Shown: positions 35,032-46,570 of the stretch, one piece after another
Layout: each line of letters opens with the position of its first letter
How positions within the stretch are numbered: the stretch's first letter is position 1
NCBI GenBank assembly: GCA_036971475.1
Contig: JBAIZL010000005.1
Span: 167,891,886-167,955,885, forward strand
Reading direction: 5' to 3'
DNA from: Prosapia bicincta
Lineage: Eukaryota > Arthropoda > Insecta > Hemiptera > Cercopidae
Length of the DNA stretch: 64,000 nucleotides
Position numbers and translations under genes: made by a program
The notes under the pieces: generated by a model
Told to the model about the DNA's origin: nothing
What the model saw: the letters and a program-made list of their open reading frames with translations, nothing else
Database searches by the model: none

Positions 35032-35270
35032 TGGCTTGGATAGTTCATCCTGTTTTCAATGTGTCTCACTTCTGAAAACATTAGCTCGAGGTGGACGTAC
35101 AATAATTTGTACTATTCATCAACCAAGTGCTCGTCTGTTTGAAATGTTCGACCATCTGTACACACTAGCTGAGGGACAGTGTGTTTACCAAGGCTCAACA
35201 GAACAGCTAGTCCCATTTCTTGGAACTCTGGGTCTTGTATGTCCAAGCTATCATAATCCTGCCTCGTTTG
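35032..35270 (+). CDS. ABCG1/ABCG4-like transporter, D-loop and H-loop exon
   Basis: Begins with the last base of the Ser codon of SGLD and continues [19 protein letters not shown], then [20 protein letters not shown] with the catalytic H-loop His of the ABC ATPase. It continues with [16 protein letters not shown] and [10 protein letters not shown], a stretch strongly typical of ABCG1/4. Acceptor TTTTATTTTAG (35031), donor GTAAAC at 35271. One base (G) is left over and joins the next exon to give Val. The nucleotide-binding domain is thus complete over four exons apart from its N-terminal strands. Confidence 0.94.
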
Positions 35271-35951
35271 GTAAACAAAAATCCTTATAGTAACATAACT
35301 AAAGACTAAATTTATAGTTTAAGCATTAACACTAATTACTAATAACCTGAAATTGATAACCTCTGTAACTATAAGCTATGCATTCACCATTAAATAATAG
35401 AAGTTGTCTGAATATGGAAGTTCAGATAAATAATAGAAGTTGTCTGATTTATTCATTTATGCAGAAAAAGTATTTTTCAGATATCTGTGTACATTTAATT
35501 AAATAGCTATAATTTTTGTGATTGATGTTTGAAATTTATGAAAATATTTATTTAGTTAATCAAAAAAACCTCTCAAATATGATGCAACTTGAGATTAAAT
35601 TTGATTTAACTATAATTTCTTCAGATTCATTATAATTATTATATCTATTAATTAAAAAGCTTATGAAACGTTGTTACCTTTGTCAGCACCTTTGCAGAGC
35701 ACAAAAATGCTTCTTAGCATATAATTCTATCAAGCAAACCCCCTCATAATTACAATTACTTTGTCTTCTGCCCTACTTAAAAATATTTAACCACTTACCT
35801 TACCAGGTTTTTTGTATTTCTTTCCCCAAAAAATCTTTTTTTTTATTGTGAATTTTCAATCCTCTTCATGTCATTAGAACAGCCTTCACCGAAAAACTGT
35901 TTTTTGGTATAATAAGGATTGCAATATCTATTATAAATATCACTTCAATTA
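35271..35951. other. intron sequence without recognised gene
   Basis: AT-rich; a 20-25 bp local duplication (AATAATAGAAGTTGTCTGA) occurs at 35394-35450. Otherwise nothing supported. Confidence 0.5.
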
Positions 35952-35955
35952 TTAA

Positions 35956-36840
35956 CCCGAGTTAATTCAGAAATTGACAAGCGTAACTTAATAAATTATA
36001 TATAACAGTTATTTAACTACCATCTTATATAATGAAATGTTTTTTTTATGAATATGGTTTAGAACTTTGAAGAGATTGTACAACGAAAATATGTTCGCAA
36101 ATATTACTGCTTTTGAATGTAGTTTGACAGTAACACAGTTAATGCATTACACTTTCACACTCATAAAAAAATGTAATTTTTTTCACACAAAAATATGCAC
36201 TAAATATATATACTTTCATCAATAAATATCTACATAAATATACATAAAATGTGTAAAAATGGTTTTATATATTTCTGCGAGTATGGTAAATTTTAAAACT
36301 TAATGTAACACAAAGTGCTACATCACAGTCAGGGCAGAAATGTCTGAATTCTCCCCCTTATTTTTTTGCCGTTTGCATCAGGAGGTCGAGTATAAACTAC
36401 ACATTGTGTTGTTAGATTTTATTTTGGCAGTTTCTGGTAATTTCTCTGAAAAGTGATGCCCTGTTAGCCTAAGGGGTGTTGGGGTTGAGCTAGGATATAT
36501 AGGGTTGAAGAAGATGAAACAAACTTGGAAAAGCAGCACAATGTCCGGTAAAAACGATGAGTATAAAAATAAGCTAAGCTTTGCGAACTAACGTAAGAAT
36601 AAACGATAACTGTCAATAAGACTGAATGAACTACTGTAAATAAGAGTCAATGACAAAATGCTTGGACGTCCGAAAAAGTAATGTGTCATAATATTGTAAA
36701 CAAGTGTCAGCTAACCAAGGTTATAAATAGTTTGAGACGTGAGATAAAGTATTCTCTATGCCTCTGTTTACATTATCGATCTCTATCGTGTTGTGGAAAA
36801 CATGATAGAAGAAGAAAACAACATTCTGAGTTAACTCGGG
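35956..36840. mobile_element. TTAA-flanked piggyBac-type MITE
   Basis: 885 bp between TTAA at 35952-35955 and 36841-36844. Ends are inverted repeats CCCGAGTTAATTCAGAA at the left and the reverse complement of CCCGAGTTAACTCAGAA at the right. The CCC start next to TTAA is usual for piggyBac elements. No transposase frame. Its right third (36562-36836) recurs at 54314-54607. Confidence 0.85.
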
Positions 36841-37279
36841 TTAATAATTAAAAAAAACAAACACATTTTCTGAGTTAACTTAGGTTGGTAAATTGAGTGG
36901 TTAATAGATTAAAAAATTGACATCCAATAAAAGTTTACCATTTTTAATTAGTTAGTTTAAAAAAAAAGGCTCTTAGTGCAGTTTGTATAGTGAAAATAAT
37001 GTAGCAAACGCTGTATTTACTATATTATAAAATTTTCACACTTATTTAACATTGGTTTACAATGTCACTGCAACAGAAAACAAATATTATAAAGTTAATT
37101 TTTATAAACTTAGGTGTTACAGCTAATAGTTTGCTCAATAAATTTGAAATTTACTGTAGATCAGCGATTTTCTAATTTTCAGAGTTATGCTCTATGATTG
37201 ACAGTTGTTTAAGCATTTAAGGGAAATAATATGAACTACAGATAGATTTTATTAGGAATATGATTTCCTCTGATGATTT

Positions 37280-37790
37280 TCCAATAAGAAAAATTGAAAA
37301 AAATTAGGACGCAATGTGGCAGAACAGTCCTTGAGAGACAAGAAATGGACAAAATTTAAATGCGGGAAAAGAGGTTTATACATTAAAAAATTGTCTCAAG
37401 AAATATAGTATAGATTTTGGAATGAAAACTAACACGTTAAAGAATAAATTAAAGGGTAATATAGAAAGTTTGAATAAGTTTAGTAAAAACGGGGTTTATA
37501 AAATGCAATGTAATTGCGAGGCATCATATTTAAGACAAACAGGACAAAAATTTTAAACCAGTTACAAAGGACATGTAAGGTTATTTAAATATGAGAAAAA
37601 CTAATTGAATTATGCTACAAATAATGCTTTGTTTGAAAAGAGCCATAGACCGCAAGAAATGAAAAATATAATGAAAATTTTATAGGCCTATTATGTTAGT
37701 AAAGGAAGACATTTGAATATATTAGAAAATTATAAAGCAAAGTTAAAGAAAGAAAATGTAATAAACTAACAAATAAATACACAGTCGAAT
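37280..37790 (+). pseudogene. Penelope-like element relic (family C), GIY-YIG endonuclease part
   Basis: The + strand reads LKNCLKKYSIDFGMKTNTLK, then NGVYKMQCNCEASYLRQTGQ, a degenerate GIY-YIG nuclease core (GVY ... YLR where YIG is usual), and later NNALFEKSHRPQEMKNIMK and LNILENYKAK. Stops interrupt it. The GxYKxxCNC...QTG pattern is characteristic of the C-terminal endonuclease of Penelope-like retroelements. The reverse transcriptase is not present nearby in this frame. Confidence 0.65.
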
Positions 37791-38129
37791 GTTATTTTTA
37801 AAAGTTAAAAAATAATAATTGGCTAAATGAAAGGAGTTAAGAGTAGGCATGCACCAATAGGAAGCGAGGTCTGTGGGGAGGGAGGGGCTTGTGGCTAACA
37901 GTGTATAAAGACAAACTCAAGATTTAGATGAACAGTACTATTTGAGTTTTGAAAATGGAATCATTCCAAAACGCCTCAACAAAGAAAAATGTAATGTTGG
38001 AAAGGCAGAAAAATGTACTGGAATATATACAAATATTCCTAACAGAAGTGAAGAAATATTATGCAATATCAGCTGTGTTTCTTATTATTTGTTGTTAGTT
38101 ACAGAAAAGGATATTATAATTTAGTATTT

Positions 38130-39740
38130 GATATTTCTGTTTTACTCTTTATACTTTTCATTTCTTAGTAGTGTTCAGTCATAACCTTCACTATTTTTTA
38201 CACTGTAACGTTATTATTAAATTTAAATTCTTTTAGTTTAAGCTTTAATTTTAAGTTCTAGCTTACAGTTTAGGCGTAATAATAACCGTCTATCTGTAAC
38301 GCCTTGATGGTAGAACTCCGTTACATTGTAATACTTTAAAATACAAGATTAAATCATTTAAATTAGCAGAGTCTCATTAAATTAAATCTTAAGGCTTATT
38401 AATTTGAAATGCAAGAATTGTGTGCTGGTTAAATAATTACTCGATTAAATGCAATTAAAGCAAATTATACTCTTTTTATTCAGCAAACAAAAGGTAAGTT
38501 ACAATCATGATACAAATTTCTTGACATTCAGTTACGGACATTTAATATTTAATTTATGAATTTTTTTAAGGATAACATTCTAACAAACAATTAATCAATC
38601 AATGGCTGTAAATGAATCTACACTCGAGTTTACTTCCCTTTTTTTTTATAATCAAATTTCATAATTCAAGGTGAACACAATTGCACCAAAGTGTGCGTAA
38701 ATTACTGTTATGTAAATGAATTGAAACGTTCAAGGTTCTTTAGTTTGAGTTATGCTGTATAACATTTAAATTTTGAAATAAATCTTTAAAGTCTTAAATC
38801 GTTCACTTAGCTGCATTCGCATCTGGTAACCTCGCGTCCTCCTCGTGGAAAGTTTCAGGAAATGTCATTGGTAACTTCAGCATCCCATCTTGTACTTGGT
38901 TGCGTACGCTGTCTTCTATCTCACGATTATAACATGTTTTAAAAAGGAGGTTTAAATTAAACTTTGAAAACAAAATAAAAAATTTTCTTGCTCTCGGACA
39001 CGTCCGTTGCCCTTTACATCTTGGCTAAAAGAGGTCTTATATTGTATTTGCGAGCAACCTTCCTACCTACCGCGTATCCGGGGGGCGCATCCCGATTTTA
39101 ATACACGTTTTAAAATTCTCCGTTAGATGTCACTAACAACCAGAGATCTCATTAAAATATTTCTCATACATTACAATTTTTTTTTTTTATACAGTTGTAC
39201 ATTATTACAAATTTTTGAATACATTCTCGTTTGTTTTCTGAACCTTGCCAATTTAATATGTAACATCATCTAAAGTGTGTTAAACACATGGCTGAATTGT
39301 GACTACATAGCAATGATATCCATGAGAATGAGATTACTTCAGAAGGTCAATGTAACTGTACATAACCATAAATATCATTACTTATACTAACTGTATATTA
39401 AAAAATAAAATTTATATGCTACTTCACAACTCATTAATAACATAAAAATAATTAAAAAAATTTTTAATCATTAAAATCTCACTAAATAACAGTCTATTAG
39501 GTCCAGCTAAACTCACCAACCATAAAGTTAAACATAATGAGCTTTTATGTTTTTAGGTCTAAAAATATCTTTTTATAAAATATTATTTAAAAACTAATTC
39601 TTGCTCTTAGAAATGTTTGAAAATGTTATTTGTTAATATCTAAAGGTTTACTGAACAAGGTTATAGGGGTAGAGTGCTTTAAATCTTTCTAAATAATAAA
39701 TAATAATAAACCCTGCTGTAAATATTTATACAACCTATGT
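38130..39740. other. intron sequence without recognised gene
   Basis: Includes a somewhat more GC-rich stretch at 38800-39120 (TACCGCGTATCCGGGGGGCG near 39068) that may be a fragment of an unrecognised element. No frame or ends support a call. Confidence 0.4.
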
Positions 39741-39748
39741 ATATTTTG

Positions 39749-39783
39749 CTAGCACAGTTAGCATCTTCAGAGGGATATAAATA
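39749..39783 (-). ncRNA. hammerhead-like motif, decayed
   Basis: Minus strand reads CTGAAGATGCTAACTGTGCT then AGCAAAATA: a CTGANGA box, a GCTA...TAGC hairpin, then AAAA where GAAA is expected. Similar modules occur in the Penelope-associated repeats of this window. Activity is unlikely. Confidence 0.3.
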
Positions 39784-40153
39784 AACTGATATCTAAATCC
39801 TAAGACCTTATAACTACTTGTAATGGGCACCACTACCACTCCTCTGACTAACGACTGGTTTAACCAATACCGTTGATAGAGGAAGGAAGATCATGCCCAC
39901 CGCTGACATATTCGTAATAGATCTGATTTGAATAATATACAACCAATGTGAATACTAATTAAGACAATAATTAAAAATTAAAGTAAACACAATATTAACA
40001 GATATCATTAATAATATTATTGTCAATATTAACATTGATTACAATCTCAAAGAATAATGTCATGTATTTAGATATAACAAGGAGTTATATCTAAACAGTT
40101 ATAGATATACAGATATAACAGTTAAAAGTTAGAGTTTGTAGTAGCAACACTAA

Positions 40154-40181
40154 CTGATGATGATGACTTTGTCATTGAAAC
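40154..40181 (+). ncRNA. hammerhead-like motif
   Basis: CTGATGA at 40154-40160, one T, a 6-bp stem GATGAC/GTCATT around TTT (40162-40176), then GAAAC (40177-40181). These are the conserved core elements of a hammerhead ribozyme apart from the extra T; I could not confirm stems I and III. It lies next to the Penelope-like relic at 40440-40905. Confidence 0.4.
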
Positions 40182-40439
40182 ACGCTTGAGTAAATAAATG
40201 ATTAATTTGTGAGTCTTGTGTATGTCTTTTGTTTGTTATAACAAGGAGATTTTTATAAGCTGTTCTTAAATTATTATTTTTTAAAAATTTCATCTAAACT
40301 TTAAGTGATGATTTTTCAAATGGTGAGGTTATAAATTTGTATGATTATGTTCTGATGGAAAGATGGTGGATTCTTTCCTTAATATCCGAAATTGACATTA
40401 CCTTACTCTATTATTATTAATAATAACTAATAGCTACTG

Positions 40440-40905
40440 GTAATTACTAGTAGCTCACGTGAAGATGGAATCAACAAATGTTATTAATACATTCAAATCC
40501 ATTAAATTGAGCTATAGATTTGATGTATTCAATTTCTTTAATTAGAAGCTGAGTTGAAAGGGGAATTCTCAGCACTCTATCAATCATACTATTAAATGCA
40601 AACAATTTATAGGCATGACTATGGTTAAAATGATTAAAAATGAATCTATTATTATGGGCTGGTTTTCTATCCATGTCAAGCTTTAGAGTTGTTCCTAATA
40701 CACAAAATATCTAAAAAGGCTTAACTATTATTGACTTCCATATCATGACTAAATTTAATGGATTGATGTATATTAATACTTGAGACATTATCAATGTTAG
40801 ATTTACTTAAATCAAAAGCAGCAAATATGTTGTCGACATACCTCAACCAAATTATAAGAATAAGAAAATATAATTATAAGAAAATATTTTAAAACCTCTT
40901 TGTAG
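40440..40905 (-). pseudogene. Penelope-like element relic (family D), reverse transcriptase palm
   Basis: The minus strand gives WLRYVDNIFAAFD (a degenerate YVDD active-site loop with Asn at the second Asp), IHQSIKFSHDMEVNN, a stop, AFLDILCIRNN, and then MDRKPAHNNRFIFNHFNHSH and LIKEIEYIKSIAQFNGF. The order (YVDD, IKF, FLD, YRKP, NHPHxHK-like, NGY-like) is that of the palm/thumb of Penelope-like reverse transcriptases. The active-site change and stop show it is dead. Confidence 0.75.
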
Positions 40906-41599
40906 TTCTTTTCCATTTCACTCTAGAAACCTTTAGCCATAAACTGTGATATTTATTAAATTGAAAATAATCTTGCTAGTTTGTAAATAATAAATAATGA
41001 AAACTAGAAATAGTCATACGACTTCATTCCTACTTGATTCTATTTCCATCAAAGGAACTAAATGTTTTCTAATCTATTTGAAAAATCCACAATTGTGTTA
41101 TTTAGTATTAATAATTGTTTCATGCAAAATGACCAATTTCTTAACATAAAATAACATCTTTTAGAATAATAAGATTATATTGATAGAGTATCGTTTTATA
41201 ACTATATGTAAAAAAATATGTAATTTACTATGTTGATATGTTTTAAAACTATCGTTTTATTGACTAAATATTTGTGCTATATTCATTAAAAGTTGCAAGC
41301 TTGTGCTTTATGTATTGGAAGGTCTAGGAAAGGTGGGTTGTCTACTATTTATTAAAAGAGGATGTTAGATTCAAACTTTATATGGTCATTTGACATATGT
41401 TGTTTTTCTGTTTTGTGAAGTTGGTATGTTTCAAATTCTTCTGTAGTTGTTACTTTTTTTCGTTGCGGTTTAGTATGCCTAGAATGCTGTTTAGGGGGTC
41501 TATGGGGTTTTAAGTAAGTTTGTTGTTTTGTATGGGATATGATACTTGAGATTTTTGCTTTTATATTTGTTGATTTTTATTTGAGTTGAAAAAACTTAT

Positions 41600-41955
41600 A
41601 AAATCCCCCTACACACCACAAAGATAATTAAAAGTTATACAAAATCTGCAACATAACATGTAATGACTGCCACAGTTCCTACATTAGATAAAATGGTAGA
41701 TCATTCAACCCAAAATTTAAGGAACATAGCAATGACATTAGAAACATAATCTTGAAAACTAGCTATTTTATTCACATACAAGATACCCAACTCATGGATA
41801 CAAACATCAAGACTAATTTTGACATGTAGTAAACCATAGCAAAAAACTAACCATTATAGAAAACTTTGAAATATATAAACATCACATAACAGAAAATTCA
41901 GATATATTAAATGTAACACACATTTTGAACCTAACATTCTTTTCTAATACATAGT
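41600..41955 (+). pseudogene. Penelope-like element relic (family D), GIY-YIG endonuclease
   Basis: The + strand reads IYKICNITCNDCHSSYIR, GRSFNPKFKEHSNDIRN, KTNFDM and ENFEIYKHHITENSDIL with several stops. GIY-YIG endonucleases of Penelope-like elements have the IYKxxCxxC...SYIGQTGRSFxxRFKEH pattern. The reverse-transcriptase relic at 40440-40905 is on the opposite strand, so the two pieces are in inverted orientation if they came from one copy. Confidence 0.7.
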
Positions 41956-43038
41956 ACACAATGTCCCTATTCTAGAAACACATCCATAAACTACGTGTTT
42001 GTGCCCTTTTAATTGAAAGCCATCAGTAGCAGGCAGGCTTTGAACATGAAACAATGGTTTCAAAATGGATTAGCACAGTAAGATTTTCAAGTTTTTGTCT
42101 TAGTTATAAAATAATTATTCATGAATATAATTAGTGTAAACAAGATGATTACAACAACCAACTTAGATTTTAAACATGTAAATAAAATGGGCTTAAATAA
42201 TGGTGTGCACATTTATGTGGATCAACGTAATGCTGTAGATTGTAGTAGATATAAATGATCCTATATTGCTTCGGTCATAATTAAACTGTTTAGCTTTACA
42301 ACATTTCAGCTTATAATTTTTCTCTCAAGTACAATGTGAGTATATTGTAATAGGACCTTTCAGTTAACATAAACCAGGATAACCACCCTGATTTATTAAA
42401 AACTGCTTGAAGGTTTACAAAAGGATTATTTTTGTAAACCATATGCCTTGCATCAAAGATTATTTATTCACCTTATACATTTTTGTTACAAGAATTTGTT
42501 CTATCATGTAATGAGCAATATTTCTTTTCTTTCCTAATAACATTTCTGAAAGATGTATCACATAAAATATCTCTTATTATAACTCATGAAAAATGGAAAA
42601 AACCTTGAGATATGCAGGAGAGAAACTAATGAAGATAGAGGACCAGCCCCTGTCTTGCTTCTTTTATACTAATACATATGGGTTCAATACACACACTATC
42701 AGCAGACTCCCCCATCACTCCTAATATCAAGTAGGCAGTTATGATTCGGCTAGCATAGGCTTTTACTATGTCTTAGAAGTTGAAAATATAATCAGTATTT
42801 CTTTTTTTCACTCAATTGCAGCCTCTCAAGTTTTCCATTTTGCACCTTTTATAGTTTTTAAGAAACCAATTGATAAACAAGCTACTTCATGCCATTGATG
42901 TGTTATGTCTTGGATTTTTCATTTTACAAATATTATGAACTTTATTATCAATTCATCTTAAACAATTAACAAGATATCCAATTAGTATAACCTACCAGTT
43001 TGCCTACCACTTTATGCCTTCTTAGTCCATGATGTCTA

Positions 43039-43039
<1 letters not shown>
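41956..43039. other. intron sequence without recognised gene
   Basis: No supported exon, RNA gene or element ends. Confidence 0.5.

Positions 43040-43109
<70 letters not shown>
43040..43109. repeat. (TA)n microsatellite
   Basis: About 70 bp of pure TA, bordering the family A Penelope-like 3' repeat. Confidence 0.95.
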
Positions 43110-43112
<3 letters not shown>

Positions 43113-43374
43113 GATTAGTTTTGGTTGGTAAAGATTATTTAGATTTTTTGGACTAGGAGACTGACAGACTTACCTTGGTAAGAGTCCACACTGTAGTCTT
43201 GAAATAGAAACACATAAAAGCACTTAAACAATGATATATTTCAACCACACAGTGGTCTTTGTCAATCGAAGAGAAAACACAAAAAGAAATATGAGAGAAT
43301 GAAATAAAATAAATATAAGTTGTAATCACAGATTGTGTAGAGTAGAAATCAGATGACACAGATGCACAGATTAA

Positions 43375-43376
<2 letters not shown>
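43110..43376 (-). repeat. Penelope-like family A 3'-terminal repeat
   Basis: Minus-strand copy of a segment also found at 46235-46490 (+), 59046-59320 (-) and partly 60629-60745 (-). It carries TTGACAAAGACCACTGTGTG then GTTGAAAT, a hammerhead-like box-hairpin-GAAA module. It is flanked on both sides by (TA)n, with a (TA)n tract at 43377-43432. Confidence 0.8.
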
Positions 43377-43432
<56 letters not shown>

Positions 43433-43435
<3 letters not shown>

Positions 43436-43660
43436 GTTAATATATTACTATTGTAAGGAATTTTATCCACCATTAAGTGCAATAAATTTACCTTGAGTGA
43501 TGAGGCACCTTTCGGTCACTTGACCATTGTCGAATCCAGGATTTCGACAATGGTCAAGTGACCGAAAGGTGCCTCATCACTCAAGGTAAAATTATTGCAC
43601 TTAATGGTGGATAAAATTACTTACAATAGTAATATATTAACTTCATAAAGTCAGTGCAAC
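43433..43660. repeat. palindrome of two Penelope-like family B terminal repeats
   Basis: Left arm 43433-43535 and right arm 43541-43648 are nearly perfect reverse complements, meeting at GTCGAATCCAGGATTTCGAC. Each arm runs from ATGAAGTTAATATATTACTA through CACCATTAAGTGCAATAA to GACCATTGTCGA. The unit recurs at 57086-57190, 58350-58950 and 60228-60605. Confidence 0.9.
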
Positions 43661-43690
43661 GGAAAAACAATGGATAACATTAAATATCAA

Positions 43691-43732
<42 letters not shown>

Positions 43733-43935
43733 TCTCAATATCTTGTTGAGTTTATGTAGACCAGGATGGTAGTCTGTTATTAAAGACAGTTTATTTTGTT
43801 CTGTTTGTGGTTTATGGTGAACCGAGGATTGTGCTGAATGAATTTGGTTTTCAATGAGTTTTTTTGGGTATCCTCTTCTCTGGAACGCTGTTGATATCTT
43901 TCTATTAAAATTGGAAAATTTATATTAAGGGAATT
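43733..43935 (-). pseudogene. Penelope-like family A, thumb region, inverted
   Basis: Read on the minus strand: ISTAFQRRGYPKKLIENQI, then LSLITDYHPGLHKLNKILR. The RGYP and TYHPG-like motifs mark the region between reverse transcriptase and endonuclease in Penelope-like elements. It abuts, head to head, the plus-strand continuation of the same protein at 43940, so the two halves of one coding region are on opposite strands. Confidence 0.7.
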
Positions 43936-43939
43936 GGAA

Positions 43940-44522
43940 GAGAGATGGCTTCAAAATTCTTCAAGCTTCCGTCCACACCAAAAATCTTTTCACCGATCCA
44001 CCGCAAATTTGGTACAAGCAACCTCCCAACTTGAAAAACATCCTAGTACATCCTAAACTACCAGACCCTGATGCAGAGAAACCACACAAACTTCCTCATG
44101 GCTCCTTCCCATGCAATAGACCTAGATGCAAGACGTGTCCAATACACCCCTCAGCAAATAATTTCAACAGCCAAACAACAAAAATGGTCTTCAAAATACA
44201 GGGTCATCATAATTGTACATCGAAAAATGTCATATACCAGCTACAATGTAAACTTTGCTCAGCACAGTACATAGGCCTGGCCACGGATGGTCTGAATATC
44301 AGAATGAATGGCCACAGACATGATGTTAAAATTATGAATATGGATAGACCAACAGCTCAACATGCTGCGAGTCACAACATCACAACTTTTGATGACTGCT
44401 ATACCACAAAAATAATTAAATCACTCCCCCCTGATTGCAATCCCTCAGAACTGAGAAGGTGGGAACTATCATACCAGTGGTATACCAAGTCCAGAGAATC
44501 CCCTAACCTCAACATCAAATAA
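43940..44522 (+). pseudogene. Penelope-like family A, linker and GIY-YIG endonuclease
   Basis: The frame is open from about 43940 (DGFKILQASVHTKNLFTDPP) through the first Met at 44031 to the stop at 44520-44522. After PPNLKNILVHPKLP comes a Cys-rich linker CNRPRCKTCPIH, usual before the nuclease. The nuclease core reads VIYQLQCKLCSAQYIG, where the first Gly of GIY is Val; then LNIRMNGHR and a C-terminal ELRRWELSYQWY. Penelope-like elements use reverse transcriptase plus this nuclease to insert. The frame is clean, so decay is recent, but only the 3' part of the element is here. A second copy of the last 50 codons is on the minus strand at 59426-59575. Confidence 0.85.
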
Positions 44523-44641
44523 ATCCATTCAATTTTTTTTTTTTTTTTTTTTTTTTCTTCCCTAATAGCCTTATCTCTTTTCCCCTGACAGACTTATATA
44601 AACTATAATCACTCATATGCTCATGGAAACAATATATATAT

Positions 44642-46168
44642 TGTAACATTTATAGAATGGGCTATATAATATTATTTAAGAATTGGAAAATAGATGAGAA
44701 ATAACTCACTCAAAATTTAGGAAGAAATTCATTAAGATATTGGTTAGGTTAAATGAAACTTAAATTTAGGTAAAAGCATAAAATCGTAAACAAGGTTTTT
44801 GAACTGGAAATGTATTAGGAAATTTGTTATATCAAATAACCTAACACATAAATTAAAATAAGATAATCTAATAATGGTTATGTGTAAACAAATTTGTAAA
44901 CTGTAGGGACATAGGGCCTAAGTAATTACTTGAAGGAGAAAGTGAACACGTTTGTAAACAAAAGAAAATTGAAAGGTTATGTTTATGAAAGACCAAGCAA
45001 AACACACACAATTCAGAACTATTTTAAAAGTAAAACACAAAGACACTTCACACACTAATAATATTAATAAAATAAACACTGGAAGGTTTGTTGAGGATAG
45101 GAAATTAAAACAGTAAGTTTCAACCAGGTTTAACCAAGTTAAAACGCCATTCTAAACAAGCTCATTGTGGACGCATCAGCTGTAAAACGGTGAAAATAGT
45201 TCGTTGACATTAACATGTGTGAAAGTCAAGGAAACATCAGCTGTAAAAACAGAAGAAAGTAAGTCTGATGTAAAGTCTAGTGGAAAGAAATCGAACTAAA
45301 TTATAACCCATATGTGTTTTTTTTAAGAAGAAGGCCGCCATATTTGTAACATTTTAAAAGAAAATCGAAGGACGCGTAGTTAGAGCATTCTAGCGTGGGT
45401 GACGCTACTAGAGGAACCAGCCAGGACCAGTCAAAATTCTATTTATTTGGAAAGAGTTCGTCTAAAATATACCGTTTTGTTAAGAAGATTGGCCAACTTA
45501 AATTAAGGAGAAGTGAATTACAAAATGTAATACTGTGTTAATATAAAGTAAAGTAAATAAAACGAATTTAAGTGTGTGAAATGTTTAATTGGAGAGAACG
45601 GGAATTTACGTAAGCGACCAGCAAAATTTTGATATTTATTAAGTTGAGTAATAGCGCTATAAAATAACTTTAGTGGACTTTTAAGATAATAGAGAAGTTT
45701 AATTTTGTACATTAAAATATCTTGTAGTTAATTAATAGTAAGTAATAAGAAATAATCCAGTTCAAATCGTTTAGTTTTTTTTTATATTCAAAATTTAAGT
45801 TTTTCCATCAGGAAAATATTTATTAAAACTAGGTTCTAAATTTAATATTGTGTTTTTCAAAATTTATTTAATTAACAAAGAGTTAATATAGCCCATGCTA
45901 TAACCCCGAGATATCAAGAGATCTTAAACTAGCCAAGGGTATTAAAATTGTGTAACTCTAAAATTAAAAGAAAAAAGAGTTAGTATATTTTGTTAAAAAT
46001 TGTTAAGTTGTAAAATTTTGTTTTGTGTGTATTGTTTAATGTCGAGATGAAATGATAATAAATGTTAATGAATTGTTCCTGAGTAGTTTTATTTGTCTTA
46101 AATAAAAAATTCAATTTATTAAATAGTAAAACATAAGTATATTGTATTGTGTCTCTTTAAAAATTATG

Positions 46169-46173
<5 letters not shown>
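44642..46173 (+). mobile_element. probable solo LTR nested in the Penelope-like element
   Basis: 1532 bp from TGTAACATTTATAG to TTATGTTATA, inserted in an AT tract: the 5' flank ends CAATATATATAT and the 3' flank continues ATATATAT. The start matches the gypsy LTR start (TGTAACATTT) and an internal TAACCCCGAGAT matches TAACCCGAGATA of that LTR, so it is probably a related gypsy family. The related copy at 59280-59345 has the same Penelope sequence without this insert, giving an empty site. No reading frame inside. Confidence 0.65.

Positions 46174-46235
<62 letters not shown>
46174..46235. repeat. (TA)n microsatellite
   Basis: About 60 bp of TA directly after the probable solo LTR. Confidence 0.95.
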
Positions 46236-46237
<2 letters not shown>

Positions 46238-46491
46238 TTAATCTGTGCATCTGTGTCATCTGATTTCTACTCTACACAATCTGTGATTACAACTTATATT
46301 TATTTTATTTCATTCTGTCATATTTCTTTTTGTGTTTTCTCTTCGATTGACAAAGACCACTGTGTGGTTGAAATATATCATTGTTTAAGTGCTTTTATGT
46401 GTTTCTATTTCAAGACTACAGAGTGGACTCTTACCAAGGTAAGTCTGTCAGTCTCCTAGTCCAAAAAATCTAAATAATCTCTACCAACCAA

Positions 46492-46492
<1 letters not shown>
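46236..46492 (+). repeat. Penelope-like family A 3'-terminal repeat
   Basis: Plus-strand continuation of the family A element beyond the nested LTR. It holds TTGACAA (46347-46353), a GACCAC/GTGGTT hairpin (46355-46369) and GAAA (46370-46373). It ends CTACCAACCAAAACTATATA into a (TA)n tract at 46493-46541. Confidence 0.82.
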
Positions 46493-46545
<53 letters not shown>

Positions 46546-46570
46546 TATTGTGATATGTTTTCTTGTAATA

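Noticed and set aside
43153..43482. Frames in the family A and B terminal repeats, some with YIYIYI runs
   Set aside because: Products of (TA)n and terminal repeats on both strands; no conservation as protein.
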